64,000 nt of DNA from Methanosarcina sp. 2.H.T.1A.6. Lineage in GTDB: Archaea > Halobacteriota > Methanosarcinia > Methanosarcinales > Methanosarcinaceae. The stretch is from NCBI RefSeq assembly GCF_000979455.1, contig NZ_JJOY01000044.1, positions 62,001-126,000 on the forward strand, written 5' to 3'. Within the stretch, counting starts at the first letter, position 1. Every line of letters starts with the position of its first letter. Positions 57,593-64,000 of the stretch are shown here, in pieces. A program made the translations under genes and the position numbers. Under the pieces are notes generated by a model that made no database searches, had not been told where the DNA came from, and saw only the letters and a list, made by a program, of their open reading frames with translations.

Positions 57593-58015
57593 ATGGAGTA
57601 CCTATCCGGCAAATAATATGAACTGGTTATCTTTCAGGAACTGATTATTTCGTTATATGTTTTGTTATGCTTGGGATGGCAAATACAAGATTCCAGATCA
57701 AAGCATAATATTTCAAGCTTTGTGTTTTTCGGTATTATATTGTAGCTATAAGGCTACTGTAACTGTAACTGTAACGGATAATGGGGATATCCGAATAAAT
57801 ACTGTAAATATTGATGACGGTAAATATATATCATGGATATATGATTTTAGAGTATCCCTACTTCAGAATATCCAGAGCATGCGGGATATCATCGAGGTCT
57901 GGGATATAAGTGTAATCAGATGTTCCGATATTAATATATTTATTAAAATGCAGTGTAAGACAGAGAAAACAGATCGCAAACTCAACAGAAAAACAGATAA
58001 TAACAGATAAAAACC
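57593..58015. other. Divergent promoter region between the two tatC genes
   Basis: No supported gene; a 117-codon + strand frame here lacks family sequence and a good start. Short repeats of CTGTAA occur at 57753-57775, and AT-rich DNA with GTAAATATATATC at 57821-57833 could serve as promoter. Confidence 0.5.
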
Positions 58016-58795
58016 ATGACCTCTCATAATACCGGAAACCAGCTCCCTGATACAGGAAACAAAACTAATGGAAACGCTTGTTCTTCCGGAGTTCCCGGGG
58101 ATATAGAAGAACCCCTTATGGCTCACCTGTATGAGTTCAGGAACCGGCTTGCTGTAGTCTTTGTCTGGCTCTTTCTGGCTATGCTGGTCGCATACCCCTT
58201 CTCTGAAAAAGGGATGATGCTTGTCTGGAAAGAATTCATAAGCCCGGGACTGGATATGGCAGTATATTCGCCTCTTGAATGGATCTTTGCCCGCCTCAAG
58301 CTCTGCCTGGTCTTTGCACTTGCAGTATCAATTCCGCAATTATTCTATCAGCTCTACAGGTTTGCAGGGAAAGGGCTTTATCCGCATGAGAAACGCTTTT
58401 TCCTGAAAGTTGTCCCTGTATCTTTTCTCCTGTTTATCCTGGGAGCTGCCCTGGGCTATTTCATTGTCCTGCCTGTGATGTTCAGGTACGTTATCTTTTA
58501 CTCAGGGGATGTGGCTTCAGCCCAGCTTTCCGTGCAAAACACTTTCTCAGCCGTGACAACAATACTTGCAGGCTTCGGAATTGTGTTCCAGGCTCCCCTT
58601 CTTGTAATATTTGCCGTGAAAATGGGGCTTGTAAAGTATCAAACCCTCAAGAAACAGCGGATACTGGTTTACAGCGCAATTTTAACGCTATCCCTATTCC
58701 TTTCGCCGGACCCGACTTTCATTGCCCAGATATTGGTCGCGCTTCTGCTTGTAGTCCTCTTTGAGTTCAGCCTGCTGCTGGTCAGGTTGTTTTAA
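58016..58795 (+). CDS. tatC: TatC-family protein, copy 2 (keeps signal-binding Glu pair)
   Basis: A 259-aa TatC protein with a ~30-residue polar N-terminal extension. The signal-peptide-binding residues are present: AHLYEFRNRL (E40, E. coli E15) and YPHEKRFF (E125, E. coli E103). In contrast the fourth-helix Glu is replaced by Gln (VFQAPLL, Q192) and the usual TPPD loop reads SPDP. Six helices are evident. It is followed by two tatA genes on the same strand, so this locus encodes a complete Tat system. It complements the losses seen in copy 1. Confidence 0.9.
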   Translation: MTSHNTGNQLPDTGNKTNGNACSSGVPGDIEEPLMAHLYEFRNRLAVVFVWLFLAMLVAYPFSEKGMMLVWKEFISPGLDMAVYSPLEWIFARLKLCLVFALAVSIPQLFYQLYRFAGKGLYPHEKRFFLKVVPVSFLLFILGAALGYFIVLPVMFRYVIFYSGDVASAQLSVQNTFSAVTTILAGFGIVFQAPLLVIFAVKMGLVKYQTLKKQRILVYSAILTLSLFLSPDPTFIAQILVALLLVVLFEFSLLLVRLF

Positions 58796-58936
58796 GGCGA
58801 GTTTGGGAATTTAACGTAATCTGCCAGTCAAAAAAGCATAAATATAAAAAATAAACAGACAGTTGATTCCGCGTAAAACCTGCCTGCCCTGCTTGTTGCA
58901 AGAATTTTTATATTTGATCGTCGATAATAGCCGACA

Positions 58937-59284
58937 ATGATAGGTTCCACTGAAGTGCTTGCAATCCTGATCGCTGCGCTTTTTCTCTTTGGGCCAAGGA
59001 AGCTCCCCGAACTTGCCCGGTCTCTTGGAAGTGCGGTAGGAGAGTTCAAGAAAGCACAGAGAGCCGCTGAACTGGAGCTCACGACCTTCGATTCATATAC
59101 CAGGAAACCAGAATATGGGGCCGTTCCCGGGGTAAAAGAGGACGAAAAGGATATAAAAAATGAAGCCCCGAAAACTAAAATCGGGACAGACAAGAGCCTT
59201 AAAAATTCACTGGAAGCCAGATCTTCCATTCCAGATATAGAAAATCAAGAAGCTTCCGGTACCAATGGAAAAATCCCGGAATAA
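58937..59284 (+). CDS. tatA: TatA-family protein, copy 1
   Basis: A 115-aa TatA/E protein that forms the translocation pore. Residues 1-20 are the membrane helix (STEVLAILIAALFLF), followed by the hinge FGPRKLPELARSLG and the amphipathic helix AVGEFKKAQRAAELEL. The charged tail (about 50-115) is long and likely disordered. The ATG is very close to AT-rich DNA with little leader; no clear ribosome-binding site is seen. It lies 141 bp after tatC copy 2. Confidence 0.9.
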   Translation: MIGSTEVLAILIAALFLFGPRKLPELARSLGSAVGEFKKAQRAAELELTTFDSYTRKPEYGAVPGVKEDEKDIKNEAPKTKIGTDKSLKNSLEARSSIPDIENQEASGTNGKIPE

Positions 59285-59618
59285 TAAAGCTTATTGTATA
59301 TGGGTTCAAAGCTTCAGTTACTGATTATAAACAAAAATAGCATAAGTTCTTAAGAGTTGACATAATAAACAAGTAAATATACAACTAAATAAATAACTAA
59401 TTTAATAAATAAATACATAAGTAACTAAATAAATATATAAAAATACGACAGATAATAAATATAAAATAAAAGGTTTATATAGTAGAAGTAAATCCTCATT
59501 CTCTGCTAAACAGCAGTTTTTCAGAATAATTTTTGTTCTACTAAAAGTATTATAATCTACTTAATTTACTGATAAGCTTAAAAACACCAGAAAAAAGGTA
59601 AAGATTCGAGGTATAGAT
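59285..59618. other. AT-rich spacer between tatA genes
   Basis: No gene in 334 bp. It is extremely AT-rich, with many degenerate ATAAATAACTAA-like repeats at about 59375-59470. It probably contains a separate promoter for the second tatA. Confidence 0.55.
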
Positions 59619-59933
59619 ATGGTTGGCATGCCAGGTCCCACAGAACTGATACTTATATTAGCAGTAGTTATGCTCCTGTTTGGGGCAAGTAAACTCCCTG
59701 AACTTGCACGGTCCATGGGAAGTTCGGTGGGAGAATTCAAAAAAGCCCAGAAAGAATCCGAACAGAACCTGAAGGATTTTGAGAAATCCTTAAAGGAACC
59801 CATAGCTCCAAAGACCAAGGTACAGGAAACTGCTGAGAAGCTCGGGCTTGACATAAAAGGCAAGACTGACGACCAGCTGCTTGAAGAGATCCAGAGATCC
59901 GCAGAGAAGCCAAAAGAGGTCTCAGAACCCTGA
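59619..59933 (+). CDS. tatA: TatA-family protein, copy 2
   Basis: A 104-aa TatA protein. The membrane helix is TELILILAVVMLLF, the hinge FGASKLPELARSMG (Ala in place of the usual Pro after FG), and the amphipathic helix SVGEFKKAQKESEQ. The tail has a short ordered-looking region (VQETAEKLGLDIKGKTDDQLLEEI). It is closely related to copy 1 in the first 45 residues and unrelated in the tail. GAGGT six bases before ATG 59619 supports the start. Confidence 0.9.
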   Translation: MVGMPGPTELILILAVVMLLFGASKLPELARSMGSSVGEFKKAQKESEQNLKDFEKSLKEPIAPKTKVQETAEKLGLDIKGKTDDQLLEEIQRSAEKPKEVSEP

Positions 59934-60067
59934 AAGCGCTCGAAAAATAAAATATTCTTTTTTCATATCATTTCATTTTTTAATTTTATTTCTCGGAATT
60001 TCTTTTTATTGTCTTTCTAATTCTGCAGTATCCGTGTTAAAGATCAAAGTTAATCCGGAGGTCCCCT

Positions 60068-60589
60068 GTGACAGAGTTGATCAGTGAAGTTGACAGAAAT
60101 GATAACTTTCTCGGACTGCGCCCGAGGGAGGACTTTTACTCGGGAAACCACATCCACAGGGCCTCCCATCTAATCCTGCTGAATACAGAAAACAAAATGC
60201 TTATCCAGAAAAGGGCATCTCAAAAGAAATGGTATCCGAACCGTTACACATACTCCGTAAGCGGCACTGTCGCAGACGAGTCCTACGAAGCCTGCATTGC
60301 GCGGGAGATGCTTGAGGAAATAGGAATCTCAGTCCCTTTCGGAAAATTGTTCAAAATCCCCTGCATCTTCGAAAACAAAGGAGCCTACCATACGGTATTT
60401 TCAGGCAGATGTTCGGAAGAAACAGCAAGCCTTATCCGGCATGACCCTGAGGAAGCCGTTTCCATTGAGTGGGTGGAACTTGAAGACCTGCACAGGGCTG
60501 TTAAAATCGAACCTGGCAAATATACGCCTTCCCTGAGGGCAGGGATAATAAAAGTCTTTGAAGAAGGGTACGGAAAATACCTTTTCTGA
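60068..60589 (+). CDS. NUDIX hydrolase, Idi/YfcD-like
   Basis: A 173-aa NUDIX protein starting at GTG 60068, with GGAGG six bases upstream. The opening ISEVDRNDNFLGLRPREDFYSGNHIHRASHLILLN is like type 1 isopentenyl diphosphate isomerase and YfcD. The NUDIX box is GTVADESYEACIAREMLEEIGI; the REMLEEIGI part is canonical, but the leading Gly is four rather than five residues from the first Glu. It probably hydrolyses a nucleoside or organic diphosphate. Type 1 isomerase is a weaker alternative, since its other catalytic residues are not obvious. It stands alone after the tat genes. Confidence 0.82.
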   Translation: MTELISEVDRNDNFLGLRPREDFYSGNHIHRASHLILLNTENKMLIQKRASQKKWYPNRYTYSVSGTVADESYEACIAREMLEEIGISVPFGKLFKIPCIFENKGAYHTVFSGRCSEETASLIRHDPEEAVSIEWVELEDLHRAVKIEPGKYTPSLRAGIIKVFEEGYGKYLF

Positions 60590-61099
60590 CATTTAAGAGG
60601 ACTAAAAAAGGACTAAAATTACAATATTTCTGATCCGTACAACCTTATTCGCTTTATCACGTCTTTTTTGTCCCGCTCGACGCAGGAGAGCGGTCTTTCC
60701 CAAAAAGACGAAAAGGAAGAAAAAAGGTATAATAAATGCGGTTGAGGGCTCTTTTGAGTTAGAACGAGAACCCGACAGCTCAAATCTGCATAAATTTCGG
60801 TCTAAGTTCTCTTTCAAATCTGTTTTTTCTTTCTTTTTTTGTAGAGCCGCCAGACAAGCTGGCGGGGGCGCTTATATTTACCTTGTAAATCGGAAATCGG
60901 TTTTTGGAAGTTAAGGAACGTATTCTCTCAGCCCGGGGAGCATTTCTTCAGCATATAGCCCCTCTTAATTGCGGTGCCTATTTTCTCGCTTTTTTCTTGT
61001 GAGCAGGCCAGCCATAACCCCCCGCGGAGCAGGGAGAGAAAACCGAAATATTTCATTCGGGATTCCGGAATAGATAAATCAGTTAATCAGGAACCGCTT
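60590..61099. other. Intergenic region holding repeat element B
   Basis: No gene in about 510 bp. It contains repeat element B (60847-60976) between the convergent NUDIX and AmrS copy 2 genes. Short inverted segments such as AAAAAGAC/GTCTTTTT near 60660-60710 may help stop transcription. Confidence 0.6.
60847..60976 (-). repeat. Repeat element B (~130 bp, inverted copy of element A)
   Basis: The reverse complement aligns with 19619-19746, sharing CACCGCAATTAAGAG, GAAATGC, CTGAGAGAATAC and the hairpin CCGCCAGCTTGTCTGGCGG (here 60847-60865 on the other strand). Length is conserved to within two bases, with scattered substitutions elsewhere. Confidence 0.75.
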
Positions 61100-62164
61100 T
61101 CAATATTCATCTTCATTTAATACCTGCTTTGAGCCTGAGTATTCTCCAACTATAGGGATATTCTCCCCGCACACGGGACAGGTCTTTTCAGGAGTGATTT
61201 CGTACTTTTCGATATCAAAAAAACCGCGAGAGATCAACACTTTACCGCAGTTCGGGCAGAAGGTATTGTTGTATTCCTGCCCCGGAACATTCCCTACATA
61301 AACATACTTCATTCCTTCTTCAGTTGCGATCTTATGGGCGGTCACGAGGGTCTCTACAGGTGTCGGATAGAGGTCCTGCATCTGGTACTGGGGGTGGAAG
61401 CGCGTGAAGTGGAGGGGAGTATCAGGCCCGAGGTTTTTGTAGATCCACTTAGAAAGTTCCCGGAGCTCTTCGAGAGAGTCATTGTGTTTCGGGATGATGA
61501 GGGTCGTGATTTCCACATGAATCCCGAGCTCCTTTGCAAGGATGGAGGACTCAAGCACTGGAGCCAGTTTTGCGCTGGCAACGTCATGATAGAACTTTTC
61601 AGTGAAAGCCTTGATGTCGATGTTGGCAGCATCCAGCCGGGGGGCAATGTGCCTGAGGGCTTCCGGGGTCATGTAGCCGTTGGTCACGTAGACGGTCGCA
61701 AGGCCCGCGTCCTTTGCCAGCTTTGCGCTTTCGTATGTATACTCGTGCCAGATCGTGGGCTCGTTATAGGTCCAGGCAACTGACCTCGAACCCGATATAA
61801 GCGCCCTTTCCACCAGCTCTTCCGGAAGTATATCTGTTGTGTAAGAGTCTTCTACACAGGTCTGGGAAATGGTCCAGTTCTGGCAGTGTTTGCAGCGGAA
61901 GTTGCACCCGACAGTCCCTACCGAGTATACATAGGAACCCGGATAGAAATGATAAAGCGGCTTTTTTTCGATAGGGTCCACAGCTTCGCTGGAAACCGTA
62001 CCGTAAATAAGAGAATAAAGATTCCCTCCCCTGTTTTCCCGCACCCTGCAAAACCCTCTCTTTCCAGGGGCGATTTTGCACCTGTGGGCGCAGAGCCCGC
62101 AATGTACTTTATCAGCTTCGAGTTTCTCGTAGAACATGGCTTCTTTTATCACAACAATCCCCAT
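61100..62164 (-). CDS. amrS: AmmeMemoRadiSam system radical SAM enzyme (copy 2)
   Basis: A 354-aa paralogue of the protein at 8793, colinear along its length. The radical SAM motif is CNFRCKHC (about residue 86); the N-terminal CGLCAHRCK and the C-terminal CPNCG ... CPVCG pairs are kept. No AMMECR1 or Memo gene adjoins it either. The first ATG is 62164; by alignment with copy 1 the GTG at 62152 (MIKEAMFYEKL) is an equally good start, with GGGG six bases before it. The two copies lie in opposite orientation 52 kb apart. Confidence 0.88.
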   Translation of the reverse strand: MGIVVIKEAMFYEKLEADKVHCGLCAHRCKIAPGKRGFCRVRENRGGNLYSLIYGTVSSEAVDPIEKKPLYHFYPGSYVYSVGTVGCNFRCKHCQNWTISQTCVEDSYTTDILPEELVERALISGSRSVAWTYNEPTIWHEYTYESAKLAKDAGLATVYVTNGYMTPEALRHIAPRLDAANIDIKAFTEKFYHDVASAKLAPVLESSILAKELGIHVEITTLIIPKHNDSLEELRELSKWIYKNLGPDTPLHFTRFHPQYQMQDLYPTPVETLVTAHKIATEEGMKYVYVGNVPGQEYNNTFCPNCGKVLISRGFFDIEKYEITPEKTCPVCGENIPIVGEYSGSKQVLNEDEY

Positions 62165-62482
62165 AGAATGATTGTTTTTTTGGGTAATAACGTTGCCGTT
62201 AGAGATTTTATTCAGTCCGGTACGGGAAAAGAGGTAGGCTCTTTGATTTGTTCCAATCAGGATTTTTGAGTTATCCGTTTTTCCTGCCGGAAAATACGTG
62301 CTTCATGAAATTAGAAACAGGTTCATTAACAAGTATCCCTAACGGGATTACGGTGTCCATATCAAAAAAGTGTTTTCTTCAAGTTCCATGCTTAAACCGA
62401 TATCGGCATTTTCAAGCCTGTAAGTAGCCCCCCAGCGGCGGAAAAAAATTGCAGGGGAATTACTGTGCTTACCCTGCAAAAT
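62165..62482. other. Intergenic region, possible degraded coding remnant
   Basis: No supported gene. On the minus strand, in frame with the methyltransferase past its TGA, about 40 codons stay open and read like protein (RRWGATYRLENADIGLSMEL), ending in TAA. It may be a decayed remnant or chance. Confidence 0.35.
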
Positions 62483-63649
62483 TCAGTCTATTTTCCAGGC
62501 AAACACGATCCTTGATCCGTCCTTCATGTCAAGGGCACGGAAGACTTCAAGCCCGTAGCTGCCCAGCATTTCTATATATTCGGTAAAGGGGACGCTGTTT
62601 TCGAAACTGTATCCCGACCCTCCTTTTTTTACATCTTCAAAAGTCCAGAGGTTCCAGTCAAGGCTGAGAAGAGGGCTGGATTTCATTTTTTCATCCTGGA
62701 CCTGCCTGGTCACAAAAACGCCTCCGGGGGTCAGGGCTTCGGAAATCTTAGGGATAAGGGAAGGCACTTTTCCTCCGGGATTAAAGGACGAAAAGATAAC
62801 GTCGTATCCGCCTCCGATTTCATCATTAAAAAAGTCCCCGGGAATTATATCCACTCTTGAAGCTCCATACTTTTCTATGAAATCTTTTGTCTTTTGCGTA
62901 ACAGGCGGAAGGTCGAAAACAAAAGCCTGAAGGTTTTCATTCAATTTTGCAAAAGCGATTGCATAGAGTCCGTGTCCTCCCCCGAGGTCAAGCAGCTTTT
63001 TGACATTTGTAAAATCCACATTTTCCTGGACAACCCGGACCGTTTCCTGAAGCAGCCCACATCGAGCGTTTTCAGCCATACATTGGACGACCTCCCCGAA
63101 AAAAGGCCCTTTCTCGACAATCTCAGGTCCACTCTTCATAATCTGCGGAAGGCGGACCCAGAGTTCAACATTCCTGAGCCTATCGGCGAGGTAATGCTGC
63201 TGAGAAAACGGAGAGTTTTCCAGAAGATACGTTGCACTGAGTTCCGAGACCAGGTACACCGCCCCACTATTTTGTTTTCCGGGATCAGGATTTTTGCCCT
63301 CAGACCCGTCTTCTGATTCGCCTTCGCTTTTTTCCTTCATCTGCGCATTTTCTTCTTCCTCATGTGCCCCTTCCTCAAACCTATCGAGGAAACCGAGACT
63401 GTGGAGGGACTCGCAAAAGTGGGGCATAAGCACAGGATCACAGCCAAGCTTTTTAGCCAGAACTCCTGCTGATAAGGGAACTTTAAGAGCTTCAAACACT
63501 CCAAGCTCAAAGGCCGCAGCAATGAGCTTGCACTCTCTCAGACCCTGAACAGAGGAATCAACAAGCTTGAAAAATCGGTCTGAATCTACCACAGGTTTTT
63601 GCATTAAGTCAACAGACGTTTCAGTTTGATTTTGAGCTTTACTTTCCAT
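62483..63649 (-). CDS. SAM-dependent methyltransferase with dimerisation domain (Methyltransf_2-like)
   Basis: A 388-aa O-methyltransferase-like protein. A winged-helix dimerisation domain (about 18-150, VQGLRECKLIAAAFELGVFEAL) contains an acidic low-complexity insert (EEEENAQMKEKSEGESEDG). The SAM-binding motif is KKLLDLGGGHGLYAIAF (about 215), then FDLPPV and IIPGDFF. I choose ATG 63649 because AGGAG lies seven bases upstream; the frame is open back to 63727. It follows a nickel/peptide-type ABC ATPase gene on the same strand, which suggests a link with transport. Substrate unknown. Confidence 0.85.
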   Translation of the reverse strand: MESKAQNQTETSVDLMQKPVVDSDRFFKLVDSSVQGLRECKLIAAAFELGVFEALKVPLSAGVLAKKLGCDPVLMPHFCESLHSLGFLDRFEEGAHEEEENAQMKEKSEGESEDGSEGKNPDPGKQNSGAVYLVSELSATYLLENSPFSQQHYLADRLRNVELWVRLPQIMKSGPEIVEKGPFFGEVVQCMAENARCGLLQETVRVVQENVDFTNVKKLLDLGGGHGLYAIAFAKLNENLQAFVFDLPPVTQKTKDFIEKYGASRVDIIPGDFFNDEIGGGYDVIFSSFNPGGKVPSLIPKISEALTPGGVFVTRQVQDEKMKSSPLLSLDWNLWTFEDVKKGGSGYSFENSVPFTEYIEMLGSYGLEVFRALDMKDGSRIVFAWKID

Positions 63650-63864
63650 ACCATTTCTCCTATTTTCTATACGATTTCTCTTATTCATTACTTCTTCTAC
63701 ACATCTTTCTGGTCCAACAGGACACAATTTACAGTGTATTATAAAGTCGGACAGTTTATAATAATATTTTATATATTATATTAATGTAAAATTAAGCTAA
63801 GTAAAATGAATTAAGTAAAAACAGGTAAATCGGGTACGGGGTTACAAATTCTTGCCCCGCACCA

Positions 63865-64000
63865 CTACCTGAAACCGACAATTTTTCCTTCCTCCATGAA
63901 AGCGATTTCATCACTCATCCATTCCACTACCTGCATATCGTGGGAGATGAATAGAAAACTGATCCCGTACTCAGTTTGCAGTTTTTTGAGAAGGGAAAGG
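63865..64000 (-). CDS. ABC transporter ATPase, C-terminal end (gene runs off window)
   Basis: The last 45 visible codons on the minus strand read LSLLKKLQTEYGISFLFISHDMQVVEWMSDEIAFMEEGKIVGFR with stop TAG at 63865-63867 (given here in two parts: LSLLKKLQTEYGISFLFISH and DMQVVEWMSDEIAFMEEGK). The H-loop FISHDM and the following pattern are those of peptide/nickel-type (DppF/NikE) ATPases. Most of the gene is outside the window. It lies 215 bp upstream of the methyltransferase on the same strand. Confidence 0.8.
   Translation of the reverse strand, partial: LSLLKKLQTEYGISFLFISHDMQVVEWMSDEIAFMEEGKIVGFR

Noticed and set aside
57657-58010. 117-codon frame between the tatC genes
   Set aside because: No recognisable family sequence, a CTGTAA simple repeat inside, and it fills the divergent promoter region.
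60068-60589. Calling the NUDIX gene isopentenyl diphosphate isomerase
   Set aside because: Similarity is mainly to the general Idi/YfcD fold, the full catalytic set of type 1 isomerase is not evident, and methanogens usually use the type 2 enzyme.
62360-62482. Protein-like reading past the TGA of the methyltransferase, as if readthrough or selenocysteine
   Set aside because: No recoding hairpin or family extension is evident; kept only as a possible remnant in the intergenic entry.

Overview
The window is a stretch of a Methanosarcina-type methanogenic archaeon. Supporting signs are a pyruvoyl-dependent arginine decarboxylase, two AmrS-type radical SAM proteins, a PGF-CTERM surface protein, an ACT protein next to homoserine dehydrogenase, an archaeal ATP-dependent DNA ligase, several TPR proteins, HyuA-type proteins, and long AT-rich spacers full of short tandem repeats. 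I see no rRNA, tRNA, CRISPR array or intact insertion sequence.

Layout. 1-2.5 kb: 3' part of a TPR protein with a His-Glu run. 3.0-6.8 kb: an AT-rich, isolated 1272-aa protein with a putative nuclease-like N-terminus, the best candidate for an undescribed (probably defence) gene. 7-10.4 kb: DUF362 ferredoxin-like protein with an apparent ACG start, a Mth938-like protein, AmrS copy 1, a DUF4177 protein and a 117-bp MITE with target duplication. 10.7-13.7 kb: lipoprotein and repeat-rich secreted protein, divergent from a membrane-anchored winged-helix regulator. 14.3-19.4 kb: housekeeping genes (ACT protein, hom, DNA ligase, engB, DHH phosphoesterase). 20.3-31.5 kb: PGF-CTERM protein, Nif3, HD protein, a 1119-aa secreted TPR protein, small membrane proteins and a YgjP-like metallopeptidase.

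32.2-40.2 kb is one + strand cluster: a nickel/peptide-type ABC importer (binding lipoprotein, two permeases, one fused double ATPase) with a SAM methyltransferase embedded in it, followed by a DrrAB-type ABC exporter. The right edge of the window shows a second pairing of a nickel/peptide-type ABC ATPase with a methyltransferase. 40.6-45.7 kb: two tandem HyuA-type proteins without a HyuB, the first behind a 30-bp perfect palindrome, and the arginine decarboxylase.

45.8-56.3 kb: an EamA remnant, a TPR gene, an intact EamA transporter, a 1928-aa DUF4011/helicase/Vsr-like nuclease/DUF3320 protein and a second EamA transporter, all on the minus strand. 56.5-60 kb: a nested hairpin and a Tat cluster with two divergent tatC genes that have lost different conserved acidic residues, plus two tatA genes. 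60-64 kb: NUDIX hydrolase, AmrS copy 2, methyltransferase and the 3' end of an ABC ATPase.

Unannotated structure includes a ~130-bp element present twice in opposite orientation (19.6 and 60.9 kb) and a block of three successive hairpins with repeats (55.1-55.4 kb). Function calls come from reading motifs; no database search was run.
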